This document shows, piece after piece, positions 21,243 to 30,924 of a stretch of 34,707 bases of DNA (position 1 is its first letter; each line of letters starts with the position of its first letter). The stretch covers positions 1-34,707 of the forward strand of contig CAMBEY010000003.1 of the NCBI GenBank assembly GCA_945865705.1, written 5' to 3'. Origin of the DNA: Candidatus Sulfopaludibacter sp. SbA3. GTDB lineage: Bacteria > Acidobacteriota > Terriglobia > 2-12-FULL-54-10. Under the pieces are notes generated by a model. The model saw only the letters and a list, made by a program, of their open reading frames with translations, did no database searches and was not told the origin of the DNA. Position numbers and translations under genes: made by a program.

Positions 21243-22142
21243 ATGAACTTGGATTCCATGCAATTATACTGTGATATCATACGCTTACGAAGCTTTTCGC
21301 GGGGAGCGGACGAGCAAAAAATCTCCCAATCCGCCGCCAGCCAGACAATTCAACAGATCGAAACCGACATGCGCGTGCGGCTGATCGACCGCAGCATGAG
21401 ACCGTTTGGAGTGACCGTCGAAGGGCAAAAGTTTTACGACACCTGCCGCAGCATCCTGCAAACCTACGAGGAAATGCGCGCCGAGATCACCGCCAGCCTG
21501 CACGAGCTCTCCGGCAGCGTGCGCGTGGCGGCTATCTACTCGATCGGCTTGCAAGGCATGAGCGGCCCCATGCAGCGCTTTCAATCGCAATACCCGCAGG
21601 TACGCGTGCGGCTCGAATGCCTGCATCCGCATCAGGTGGTGGAGGCGGTGCTGAACGACGAAGCCGATTTGGGCCTGCTGTCCTATCCACCGGCCAAGCG
21701 CGCCTTATCGGTGGTGCATCTGCATGACGAGCCAATGGTTTTTGTCTGCCATCCCGGCCATGGCCTGGCAAAAAAAAAGAAGGTCGCGCCGAAAGATTTA
21801 TTGAACGAGCCGTTCATCGCCTTCGAGACCTCCCTAGCCATTCGCAAGGCCATCGACCGTGCGCTGCGTAAGCATGAAGTCCGCCCGCAGGTGGTCATGG
21901 AGTTCGACAACGTGGAGACCATCAAGCAGGCCATCATCAACGGCACCGGCGTGGGCCTGCTGCCCGGGCCAAGCGTCATCAAGGAAGCCGGCATCGGCAC
22001 GCTGGCCGTCGTGCCTTTCGATATCCCCGACCTAAGCCGCCCCATCGGCGCCATCCATCGTCGCAACAAGCCACTGTCGCCCGCCGTGGCGCGTTTCATT
22101 GAATTGCTGCGCGAAGACACCACGTCGAGCGCGGCAGCTTAA
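21243..22142 (+). CDS. LysR-type transcriptional regulator, divergent from gltBD
   Basis: This 299-aa protein has an N-terminal winged helix-turn-helix (MQLYCDIIRLRSFSRGADEQ, then SQSAASQTIQQIE as recognition helix) and a periplasmic-binding-like effector domain from about residue 85 to 290. The length matches the family. I use ATG 21243; ATG 21258 (five residues later) is also possible. No clear ribosome site is present, consistent with a nearly leaderless message. Its head-to-head position with gltB suggests it controls glutamate synthesis. The AKKKKV loop near residue 180 is encoded by an unbroken A-run that could slip. Confidence 0.88.
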   Translation: MNLDSMQLYCDIIRLRSFSRGADEQKISQSAASQTIQQIETDMRVRLIDRSMRPFGVTVEGQKFYDTCRSILQTYEEMRAEITASLHELSGSVRVAAIYSIGLQGMSGPMQRFQSQYPQVRVRLECLHPHQVVEAVLNDEADLGLLSYPPAKRALSVVHLHDEPMVFVCHPGHGLAKKKKVAPKDLLNEPFIAFETSLAIRKAIDRALRKHEVRPQVVMEFDNVETIKQAIINGTGVGLLPGPSVIKEAGIGTLAVVPFDIPDLSRPIGAIHRRNKPLSPAVARFIELLREDTTSSAAA

Positions 22143-22208
22143 TTCGATTGACGATTCAGTCGATTGTGTCCAGCATCGCGTCTCTTCAATATTCCACCCC
22201 CCACTCGC

Positions 22209-22297
22209 TGTCATCCTGAGCACCGCGAAGGATCTGCTTTTTTCACCAGGCAGGACAGGCTGGGGAAAACAGATTCTTCGCGGTACTCAGAATGACA
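22209..22297. repeat. Dispersed palindrome, family 2
   Basis: Starts TGTCATCCTGAGCACCGCGA and ends with the imperfect reverse complement (AGATTCTTCGCGGTACTCAGAATGACA split over 22271-22297). It lies between the convergent LysR and L,D-transpeptidase genes, where a bidirectional hairpin could act as a transcription end. Confidence 0.85.
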
Positions 22298-22322
22298 TTC
22301 GAATAGAAACCGGAACCCAACT

Positions 22323-23216
22323 CTAGTTGGCCGTAGTCGATTCAGACTTTGCGGTGATGGGCGGGGTGATAGGAGCGATAGGCGGCGTACTCGGCAGCGG
22401 CGGCAGCTTGACCGGCCCAGCCAGCCATTCCGGGACGCGCCACGGATAATAGGAATTGAAGTCGTACTGACCCACTAGGAATACCGGCGTGCCGTACTCC
22501 ACAACAGTGACTCCCGTGGGATCGAGCTTCCACGGCTCGCCCCAGCCGTAGAGCCACATCGCGTCGCGCTCCAGCATCCGTATGCAGGAGTGACTGGCCG
22601 GATAGCCCGGCATCTCCAGCGCGTGCAGCGCGCGCCCTTCCGTGTTCTGAAAATTGAAATACCACTTCATGTACCACGTCGGATCTTCCGTGCTGGTGCG
22701 GCCCTTCGATTTCCAGTTGAGATGATGGAACCCCTCCGGCGTGGGCATCTTATCCGAGCCCGAACTGATCGGCCCCCAGCGCACCAACTTCCCGTACTCA
22801 TACGCGCCAAACACCTGCCCCGGCAGATGCACCACGATGGCCTTGGGCGTTTGCGCGGCGCTCGGATACAGGCGCGGCAGCGGGCTGTACTCCAACTCGT
22901 CCAGATCCAGCCGCTCCGGGATCACCAACTGCCTCATGCGCGGCAGATGCGCCACGTCGGCGCGATTCAGCTTCTCGAGCAGCGCCATCTGCTCCGGCGT
23001 GAAGCGCTTCTTCAGCTCGCCTTCCCCCACACGGCCTGGCTCGATGCGCCCAGGCTCAATCGTGTAGTTGACCGCGTGCCCGGTGACGCGCACCGTCTCC
23101 TTCATGTTGGGCTGGTAAGGCACGCCGCCATTCTGCGCGAGCAGACTCCAGGGCTGCGACATAGCCATGATGCTCAGGGCGAGCACGGACAAAGTTCGAC
23201 TGGCTGGCTGCGTCAT
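22323..23216 (-). CDS. Secreted L,D-transpeptidase (YkuD domain)
   Basis: This 297-aa protein has a signal peptide (residues 1-28, cleavage near LLAQ) and a YkuD catalytic domain at about 120-260. The active site is recognisable: H198 in ALHALEMPGYPASHS and the SHSCIRM block with nucleophile C211. Most family members have SHGCIR, so the glycine before the cysteine is replaced by serine. The domain builds 3-3 crosslinks or attaches proteins to peptidoglycan; which of the two is unknown. The C-terminus is a Pro/Ser/Thr-rich tail. I chose ATG 23216 over an ORF start at 23282 because only this start gives a proper signal peptide. Confidence 0.88.
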   Translation of the reverse strand: MTQPASRTLSVLALSIMAMSQPWSLLAQNGGVPYQPNMKETVRVTGHAVNYTIEPGRIEPGRVGEGELKKRFTPEQMALLEKLNRADVAHLPRMRQLVIPERLDLDELEYSPLPRLYPSAAQTPKAIVVHLPGQVFGAYEYGKLVRWGPISSGSDKMPTPEGFHHLNWKSKGRTSTEDPTWYMKWYFNFQNTEGRALHALEMPGYPASHSCIRMLERDAMWLYGWGEPWKLDPTGVTVVEYGTPVFLVGQYDFNSYYPWRVPEWLAGPVKLPPLPSTPPIAPITPPITAKSESTTAN

Positions 23217-23667
23217 ATTGGTAAAGTGAGTGCTGCTTAACTCAAGGTGAAAAGAAGTGAAGAACCATTGTACAGCGGTCACCCAACCAGGTCGCCGTCA
23301 AACGAGCCAGTCCGCGTCCATTTTGGAGGCTGCCGCACACGCGACAAATTGACCAAATTATCGGCATTGCCCAAATTGCAAACATTTACGGTTTTGACCA
23401 AAGAATCCACAGAATCGGCAATTTTCACTGGAGTCGTAGCAATTCCCGCCTGCATTTCCAATATCACTTTTGCTTATACTCATCCAGATCGGCAACTGCG
23501 CTTTTTCCGGTTCCCACGGACGAAAAAAGTGCCGCAATTGGTCTCGGCAGCGATGTGGGAAAGCATGGTTTCCAACTCCGGCGTGAAATTGACTTTCCTG
23601 CGGCAAAACTACCGCCGCGAGTAGCCCCTGTCAACGATCATCGAGGACGATCACCAAGGACTGCCTG
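23217..23667. other. 451-base gap without a supported gene
   Basis: The sequence is less GC-rich than its surroundings, with repeated AAATTG words around 23345-23390. Short ORFs on both strands have no start signals or recognisable motifs. I see no gene, RNA or repeat here. Confidence 0.5.
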
Positions 23668-23892
23668 CCGAACAATCCCCGCAGGGGATACAGGAGGATA
23701 GCCGGGGGCAACGCCCCCGGTTACGATGCCCCGCATCCATTCCGACCCTGTAAGGGTCGCACAGAAACGTCGCATGAGCGCGGTGCCCGACGGGTGCGAC
23801 CCTTTCAGGGTCGGTGTTCGTTCGGGTACGGTGACCGGGGGCGATGCCCCCGGCTATCCTATCCATCCCCTCCGGGGATATTTCCATCAATG
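23668..23892. repeat. Composite palindromic repeat with nested hairpins
   Basis: About 225 bases form a symmetrical array. The outer arms carry CCCCGCAGGGGATA and TCCCCTCCGGGGATA. Inside them are GATAGCCGGGGGC-type hairpins on both sides (GGGGGCAACGCCCCC and GGGGGCGATGCCCCC). Innermost are CGACCCTGTAAGGGTCG and CGACCCTTTCAGGGTCG. Comparable arrays are, to my knowledge, dispersed in diverse bacteria and often treated as REP-like. It marks the left border of the accessory zone. Confidence 0.85.
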
Positions 23893-23970
23893 ATCGGCAT
23901 GCTGATTGATTTCGCGGTAAGCTATCGAACGGAGTCCCTTGCTCAATCACTTGGGAACAGAGAATTTACT

Positions 23971-24633
23971 ATGGATCGCCCACTCTTAATCTCGATGCTC
24001 GCCGAGCATATCGCCCACACCAGTCGATCTCACCCAATCCGGATTGCCATTGACGGCGTGGACGGCGCCGGTAAAACTACATTGGCCGATGAACTGGTAG
24101 AACCGATTATCGCTCTCGGTCGCACTGTAATTCGATCTTCCATTGACGGATTTCACAATCCTCGCGCCGTTCGCTACCAACTTGGCCGTGAATCTCCGGA
24201 AGGTTTCTATCACGACTCATTCAATTATTCGTCGCTCACGAAGTTACTTCTTCAACCGCTTGGACCTTCCGGCTCCCGGCGATTTCGGCGGGCGACGTTT
24301 AACTATCGGATGGATGCCGCTGTGGAGATGGAAACAGAAACGGCGGAGGTTGACGAGATTCTCTTGTTCGACGGAATATTTTTACTTCGCCCAGAACTCA
24401 AGAATTACTGGGATATCACCATATTTCTCGAAGTCCCGTTTGAGGTAACTTTTTCTCGCATGGCGGTTCGCGATGGATGCTCTCCAGACATTGCGGCAAG
24501 GGAAAATCGCCGGTACGTGGAAGGTCAGCGGCTTTACCTGGAGTCTTGTGATCCTAAAGGGACAGCTGATATTGTCATCAACAACAGCGAACTCGCCGAG
24601 CCTAAAATTATCAAGTGGCCTTCGGGCTCTTAA
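23971..24633 (+). CDS. P-loop kinase of the uridine-kinase type
   Basis: This 220-aa protein has a Walker A at residues 29-37 (GVDGAGKTT), a DGFHNPR motif near 58-64 resembling the substrate-binding DxF(Y/H) of uridine and pantothenate kinases, a Walker-B-like LLFDGIFLL near 131-139 and an arginine-rich lid (ARENRRYVEGQ). It probably phosphorylates a nucleoside or a similar small alcohol. The family contains many uncharacterised members, so the substrate is open. I use ATG 23971; the frame continues upstream into the composite repeat without a credible start. Its base composition is more AT-rich than the housekeeping genes, suggesting transfer. The stop is 17 bases from a broken uvrB end, convergent with it. 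Confidence 0.78.
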   Translation: MDRPLLISMLAEHIAHTSRSHPIRIAIDGVDGAGKTTLADELVEPIIALGRTVIRSSIDGFHNPRAVRYQLGRESPEGFYHDSFNYSSLTKLLLQPLGPSGSRRFRRATFNYRMDAAVEMETETAEVDEILLFDGIFLLRPELKNYWDITIFLEVPFEVTFSRMAVRDGCSPDIAARENRRYVEGQRLYLESCDPKGTADIVINNSELAEPKIIKWPSGS

Positions 24634-24650
24634 ACTTTCCCTCAGACACT

Positions 24651-24794
24651 CTACGCCAGCACTTCCTTCTGCTTGAATTCGCGGATTTTGTCGCGCAATA
24701 TGGCGGCGCGCTCGAACTCGAATTTCTTGGCGGCTTCGCGCATCTCTTTGTCGAGGCGGGCGAGATAATCGGCGCGCTCCTCCGGAGTCGCGGC
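24651..24794 (-). pseudogene. uvrB 3'-end fragment A (near-identical to intact uvrB)
   Basis: This minus-strand stretch repeats the last 131 bases of uvrB (26625-26755) with three differences by my count, then decays over the next dozen bases. It would encode the UVR helix-hairpin end (EMREAAKKFEFERAAILR and on to EVLA-stop). Similarity starts exactly at the stop codon and not before it: the bases on the far side of the TAG differ. No start codon or upstream uvrB sequence accompanies it. Confidence 0.9.
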
Positions 24795-24968
24795 TCGGAT
24801 ACACCATTCCACAGATCGTTCTGGAAGTGGTCTCGGAATGGGTCAAGACTTGGAAGTCCTGCCGAAGAGTCTATATATATCCTGCGCCCGGATTTGTCAG
24901 GGAGTGGCTCCGGCGCAGGTGATATACTTGGCGTCAGAGCGACTTGCAAGTAGTGAGGGAGCAACCGC

Positions 24969-25190
24969 ATGACGCACCGCTTTACCGTCGTCTTTGAAAA
25001 GGAAGATGTTGGCGGCTTTCACGTTTTTTGTCCCACGCTGCCGGGCTGCCACACCCAGAGCGAGACCATCGAAGAAGGCATCCTCAACATCCAGGAAGCG
25101 ATCTCTCTTTACGTCGAGAGCCTCATTGAAGACGGCCAGCCCGTTCCGCACGAAGACATCTTCATCAAGCCCGTCGAGATCACCGTTTGA
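24969..25190 (+). CDS. hicB: HicB-like antitoxin
   Basis: This 73-aa protein has the degenerate RNase-H-like HicB fold: FTVVFEKEDVGGFHVFCPTLPGC then TQSETIEEGILNIQEAI, the typical start and helix. Its C-terminus lacks the ribbon-helix-helix or HTH DNA-binding extension found in longer HicB proteins, so autoregulation may be weak. A GGGAG ribosome site precedes the ATG by about nine bases. The gene overlaps hicA by four bases. The order HicB then HicA is the reverse of the classical hicAB but common in environmental genomes. Confidence 0.88.
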   Translation: MTHRFTVVFEKEDVGGFHVFCPTLPGCHTQSETIEEGILNIQEAISLYVESLIEDGQPVPHEDIFIKPVEITV

Positions 25191-25417
25191 GCCCCAAGCT
25201 TCCCGCCGTCACCGCCCGGCAGGTGGCGTCCGTGGCGCAGCGGCTGGGATTTGAATTGCGCCGCCAACGCGGTAGCCACGCCGTTTACGTCCGCGCATCG
25301 GACCACGCCCGCGTGGTAATTTCCATGCACGGCGGAACCATCCTGAAGCCCAAAACCCTCCGCGGCATCATCGAAGACCTGCAACTCACCGTCGACGAAT
25401 TCCGCAACATGCTGTAA
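25187..25417 (+). CDS. hicA: HicA-like mRNA interferase toxin
   Basis: This 76-aa double-stranded-RNA-binding-fold toxin starts with TTG at 25187 inside the hicB stop (TTGA). The motif RQRGSHAVYV contains the catalytic histidine (H31, GSH motif), followed by VVISMHGGTILKPKTLRGII, the conserved C-terminal half of HicA. HicA cleaves mRNA during translation stress and is neutralised by HicB. Starting on the rare TTG in a four-base overlap should lower toxin synthesis relative to antitoxin. Confidence 0.88.
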   Translation: MSPKLPAVTARQVASVAQRLGFELRRQRGSHAVYVRASDHARVVISMHGGTILKPKTLRGIIEDLQLTVDEFRNML

Positions 25418-25513
25418 TGGACTCCGCACTGCCGAAGGCCCAAGCGTAGCCGCAGGCGGAGCGGGCTCAATAGACTATTTAATTAAATGCTTTGCCGAGA
25501 TACAATTCTTGCC

Positions 25514-25924
25514 ATGAGTAAACACGAAACGCCGATGATCCAATGGTTTTGGGATCGAGAAGGAGGAACTCTGATTGAGGAGTATGAGATTTGCAAAAAG
25601 GAGTTCACTTATGCCCGCCGATTGATAGATGCAATCATCTTACCTACGGGGCAAAGAGTCAGACTCGAAGGTAAAGGTCGAAATGAAATTAACTTAGAGC
25701 AGCAAGATGTTGTTGTCGTCCAAGCAAAAGCCTATCGGCTCGGCATGTATCTGATGGGGCAAGCGCTGTTCTCTGCGGAACTTGTCAAGGCTCTCAAACC
25801 AAGATCGATCCGAACCGTCGCTCTCTGCAAGTACGACGATTCCATGCTGCGTCCATTGGCAGAAAAGTATGGGATCGAGGTAGTAATCACTCCAAATCCT
25901 CTACCCAAACACCTCCACCAGTAA
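25514..25924 (+). CDS. Hypothetical protein, possibly a PD-(D/E)XK-like fold
   Basis: This 136-aa protein has a charged N-terminus and a conserved-looking core. A beta strand ending DVVVVQAKAYRLGMYL resembles the (D/E)-hhhh-(Q/E)xK motif of PD-(D/E)XK nucleases such as endonuclease-like domains. It is followed by a helix with a MGQALFSAELVKAL pattern and a strand SIRTVALC, then IEVVI near the end. That is suggestive only, and I do not recognise the family. The ATG at 25514 follows an upstream in-frame ATG at 25487. It lies between two uvrB fragments and is AT-richer than uvrB, consistent with horizontal acquisition. Confidence 0.55.
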   Translation: MSKHETPMIQWFWDREGGTLIEEYEICKKEFTYARRLIDAIILPTGQRVRLEGKGRNEINLEQQDVVVVQAKAYRLGMYLMGQALFSAELVKALKPRSIRTVALCKYDDSMLRPLAEKYGIEVVITPNPLPKHLHQ

Positions 25925-25932
25925 CTCCTCAG

Positions 25933-26030
25933 CTACGCCAGCACTTCGCGTTGCTTGAATTCGCGGATTTTGTCGCGCAATATCGCCGCGCGCTCGAACT
26001 CGAATTTCTTGGCGGATTCGCGCACGGCTT
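25933..26030 (-). pseudogene. uvrB 3'-end fragment B (diverged)
   Basis: This is a second copy of the end of uvrB, again flush with the stop codon, but with about eight differences in the first 90 bases. It would read AVRESAKKFEFERAAILR and end REVLA-stop, versus EMREAAKK and KEVLA in the intact gene. The differences are partly synonymous, so it looks like the remnant of a related but different uvrB allele. Similarity stops near 26026-26030. Confidence 0.85.
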
Positions 26031-26062
26031 GTAAGGTTGCACTGGCTCGCTGTTGGAGGAAG

Positions 26063-26326
26063 CTAGAACCGGCGATAGACGTCCCGGCGGTGGCCTACTT
26101 TCACGACCAATACGATTAACAATTCATCGCGGACTTGGTAGATGACCCGGTACTTTCCGGCGCGAATTCGGTAAACCGATTTGTGCCCCTTCAGCGCCTT
26201 CATCCCAACGGGACGAGGATCACCGGCTAGTGCGCAAATCTGCTTGTCTACTCGCTGGCGGTCTTTGGTTGGCAGCGCGGCTAGTTCGCGCTCGGCCGAG
26301 GGCAGAATTTCGAGAGTGTATTTCAC
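26063..26326 (-). CDS. relE: RelE/ParE-family toxin
   Basis: This 87-aa protein has the RelE fold: MKYTLEILPSAERELAALP at the start, ALKGHKSVYRIRAGKYRVIY in the middle (R-x-R-x-G-x-Y-R-V-I-Y, typical of RelE ribosome-dependent RNases) and VVKVGHRRDVY at the end, with basic catalytic residues. It overlaps the upstream antitoxin by four bases. It sits between uvrB and the diverged uvrB fragment B. Confidence 0.9.
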   Translation of the reverse strand: MKYTLEILPSAERELAALPTKDRQRVDKQICALAGDPRPVGMKALKGHKSVYRIRAGKYRVIYQVRDELLIVLVVKVGHRRDVYRRF

Positions 26327-26583
26327 CGGAGTCCGAGGCGCTTGCGCGCCTGCTCGTAAGGGATGGGAATCTCTTTCGGGTCTTTCAATCGCTTGGCGGC
26401 TTCCTTGGCATCGAGGCGATCCTGCAATTCTTCCTGCTCGAGTATGCCCAGATCATCAATGGGCACGATCACCGCGATGTCCTTGCCGCCGCGTCGCAAC
26501 ACAACGCGCTCATGCTTCGCCGCCACGCGATCCAGAATTTCCGGCAACTGGCCCTGCGCCTTCGATGCAGTCATGCGTGTCAT
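26323..26583 (-). CDS. Phd/YefM-family antitoxin
   Basis: This 86-aa protein starts MTRMTASKAQGQLPEILDR, the Phd/YefM DNA-binding start, followed by HERVVLRRGGKDIAVIVPIDDL, the conserved strands. The C-terminal ~35 residues are helical and charged and should wrap the toxin. It overlaps relE by four bases, the normal antitoxin-toxin order. It lies 41 bases from the uvrB stop on the same strand. Confidence 0.9.
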   Translation of the reverse strand: MTRMTASKAQGQLPEILDRVAAKHERVVLRRGGKDIAVIVPIDDLGILEQEELQDRLDAKEAAKRLKDPKEIPIPYEQARKRLGLR

Positions 26584-26624
26584 AGCTGGATTTTACCACA
26601 CTGCGTAAACAGCCGTTTCCGCCG

Positions 26625-28604
<1,980 letters not shown>

Positions 28605-28652
28605 CTGGCTTCCTCTGCCTCGGACTCTGTCTTGAGTTTCGCAAGCAACACA

Positions 28653-29528
28653 TCATTTGGCGAGCAATTTGCGGGCCTCCGCCAACTCCCGCCGGTGCTC
28701 GGCAGTCGAGGCGGGATAAGTCAGCTTCAGCTTGCGCAACGTTTCCACGATCACCCGCGAAACGATCAGACGCGAGTTTTTCTTGTCATCGGCAGGCACC
28801 ACATACCACGGCGCGCGGCGTGTGCTGGTCCCTTCCAGACAATCCTCATACGCCTTCTGGTACTCCTTCCAGAATTTCCTTTCATTGACGTCGCCCATGT
28901 TGAATTTCCAGTTTTTCTCCGGGTCGGCAATGCGCTCGAGAAACCGCCGTCGCTGCTCGTCCTTCGACACATGGAGGAAAAATTTGACGACCTGTGTGCC
29001 GTTGCGGTGAAGATGATCCTCCATCTCCACAATGGACCGGTAGCGTTGCTCCCAAATCTTTTTCCCGTCCTGCAATTGCTCGGGCAACGCCTCGGCGCGA
29101 AGAATCTCGGGATGCACCTTCACGATCAAGACTTCTTCATAGTAGGACCGATTGAATATCCCGATGCGCCCGCGCTCGGGCAGAGACCGCGTCGTCCTCC
29201 AAAGGAAATCGTGGTCCAACTCCTCCGCGCTGGGATGTTTGAAGCTGAAGACCTGACACCCCTGCGGATTCACTCCCGACATCACATGCCGGATCACCCC
29301 GTCCTTCCCCGCGGCGTCCATGGCCTGAAAGATCAGCAGCAGCGAGTAGCGGTTGTGCGCATAGAGCAGGTTCTGCAGTGCCTTCATTTCCTCCACGTTT
29401 TTCGCCAGACGCGCCTCGTAGTCTTCCTTTGAATCATAAAGGGGCGCCCCCTTGGTCAGCCGCTCCTTCAGCCGCACGGCTTCGCCTTCCTCCACACGGA
29501 ACTCGTCGGACTTACAATTCCGTTTCAT
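28653..29528 (-). CDS. ppk2: Polyphosphate kinase 2 family enzyme
   Basis: This 291-aa cytosolic enzyme moves phosphate between polyphosphate and nucleotides. Walker A is MDAAGKDG at 70-77. The Walker-B-like GIFNRSYYEEVL is near 121-132, and the arginine lid DEQRRRFLERI near 189-199. The C-terminal RLIVSRVI helix ends the domain. The PPK2 class (AMP, ADP or nucleoside monophosphate substrate) cannot be decided from motifs alone. The gene starts 42 bases inside the flank of a broken uvrB start (29570-29643) and ends 48 bases before the intact uvrB, so it may have arrived with one of the rearrangements. Confidence 0.93.
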   Translation of the reverse strand: MKRNCKSDEFRVEEGEAVRLKERLTKGAPLYDSKEDYEARLAKNVEEMKALQNLLYAHNRYSLLLIFQAMDAAGKDGVIRHVMSGVNPQGCQVFSFKHPSAEELDHDFLWRTTRSLPERGRIGIFNRSYYEEVLIVKVHPEILRAEALPEQLQDGKKIWEQRYRSIVEMEDHLHRNGTQVVKFFLHVSKDEQRRRFLERIADPEKNWKFNMGDVNERKFWKEYQKAYEDCLEGTSTRRAPWYVVPADDKKNSRLIVSRVIVETLRKLKLTYPASTAEHRRELAEARKLLAK

Positions 29529-29569
29529 GGGTCCCTCGTTTCATTCCTGCTTCAACCGGTGATCGCCCA

Positions 29570-29643
29570 CCCACGACAAGCTGCGCAATCGCGGCAGGCT
29601 GATCGCCCCGCGGATGATAATTGCTGACAAGACTGAACGCCAT
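29570..29643 (-). pseudogene. uvrB 5'-end fragment (25 codons)
   Basis: On the minus strand, ATG at 29643 opens a frame starting MAFSLVSNYHPRGDQPAAIA, matching the start of the intact UvrB (MSFKLVSNYEPRGDQPAAIE). Identity at DNA level is good but imperfect and ends near codon 25, after which unrelated sequence leads into ppk2. The fragment is diverged from the intact gene, like fragment B at the 3' side. Confidence 0.88.
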
Positions 29644-29834
29644 AGTTGTCTGTGGGACGGTAAGTGGAAACTTTCCCAGTAAGCATTATACCAGCGTGGC
29701 GGAATCTCCTATGGCGCAGATCTCCCAGATGAAAGTGGTGCATTTCCTTTTCAGGATACGGAAACGAATAGGCACGTCGAGCCCAGTCCGGGCGAATTAA
29801 TAGGGGATAGATCCTCCGCCGTGGATAGCCCATG

Positions 29835-30815
29835 TTAGGATTTTTTCCTGCGCGAATAGTGCTTGCCGAACTCCTGCAAGATATTCGGATCGTAAAATCG
29901 TTGCATTGAAGTCGTGGGGCTGCCAGGGTTCAGGCGTCGCTCGAATACATATTTTTTATCCTTCTCAAGAACTTGGCGGCGCTTGTGGAACTCCTTATTA
30001 ACAATAAAGTTCTCGTAGCGTCTCCTCATCGCGCTCACGAGGGCCTTATAAGTCATCGAGTATTTCTTGAGGATATCCTCTTCGCGAACGGTGAGCACCG
30101 GTGCGCTTGGGTCGTCGGTCCAGCGAAATTCGACGGCTGCTGCGTCTTTGCCCCTTACGAGCTTTGTCTCAAGCCGAAGGGCGACGTGCTGTTTGCATTC
30201 CGTGCCAGGCTCCTCTTGTTCGAGTGAGTCCAAGAAGGCAAGTAGGTTCCTGATTTGTTCTGGGTATTGAGCTCGAGAGGCCGGTTCCACCGATTCGAAG
30301 CCGTGGTAGAAGGAGAGCGGCATTAGGAAGAAGTTGTAACTGGTTAGATCGAGTTGAAACCACTCGGTAGCGAGCAGCAAGTAGTTGCGAAGTGATGCAG
30401 TGCCGATTTCCAGAACTCGCCGCCCGATGTATAAGTCTTTATTTATAAAGTGAGCCGCATTGTCTCGAATCTCTATCAATGCGAGGATATTGTCGCGACA
30501 ACCTTGTTCTAAGCCCGAGTTCTTGTCTTCAAGTAGCTTAACTGCTAGGTAGCTCGCACTGTGGGAAAACGCGTTCCCGCTTCGGTTGGTTTTCGGGATC
30601 TTCTTGCCTGTTCCGTCGTCAGTTAGCTCATACAGGGACTCGACGACCTCGCCATGGTCAACGACCCACTTCGCCTTCAGCAGCAACTCCCACGCGTTCG
30701 TCATGAGCAAGGCGAACGCCTCTTCGCGATACAAGAAGTTGGGCTTGTTATAAATCTCGATCGCTGCGATTGCAGCGTGGATAGACTTCTGGCTGAGGTC
30801 GGCACTGAGAGTCAT
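29835..30815 (-). CDS. DUF3644-like protein of unknown function
   Basis: This 326-aa soluble protein matches, from memory, the DUF3644 pattern: SIHAAIAAIEIYNKPNFLYREEAF then LLMTNAWELLLKAKWVV near residues 12-50, with a helical core ending near 180 (LALIEIRDNAAHFINKDLYIG). The C-terminal half is charged (FRWTDDPSAP, later MRRRYENFIVNKEFHKRR). Proteins of this type occur near mobile and defence genes, but the role is not established. ATG 30815 is preferred; an in-frame Met lies nine codons upstream. It is AT-richer than neighbouring housekeeping genes and lies in the accessory zone, which points to horizontal transfer. Confidence 0.68.
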   Translation of the reverse strand: MTLSADLSQKSIHAAIAAIEIYNKPNFLYREEAFALLMTNAWELLLKAKWVVDHGEVVESLYELTDDGTGKKIPKTNRSGNAFSHSASYLAVKLLEDKNSGLEQGCRDNILALIEIRDNAAHFINKDLYIGRRVLEIGTASLRNYLLLATEWFQLDLTSYNFFLMPLSFYHGFESVEPASRAQYPEQIRNLLAFLDSLEQEEPGTECKQHVALRLETKLVRGKDAAAVEFRWTDDPSAPVLTVREEDILKKYSMTYKALVSAMRRRYENFIVNKEFHKRRQVLEKDKKYVFERRLNPGSPTTSMQRFYDPNILQEFGKHYSRRKKS

Positions 30816-30924
30816 AAAGAAACCGGTAGCCGCAGCGAACATTTTTCCTCGCCGCAGGTTCTCCTGCTAGCATACGGAAACTTAATGCCCAAGGCAAAAG
30901 TATCCTTATGCCGTGGTTGGTAAC

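Noticed and set aside
23247..23624. 125-aa plus-strand ORF in the gap before the composite repeat
   Set aside because: No start signal, no recognisable motif and unlike coding composition; could not be supported.
23668..23892. CRISPR array
   Set aside because: The repeated units are inverted palindromes, not direct repeats with regular spacers.
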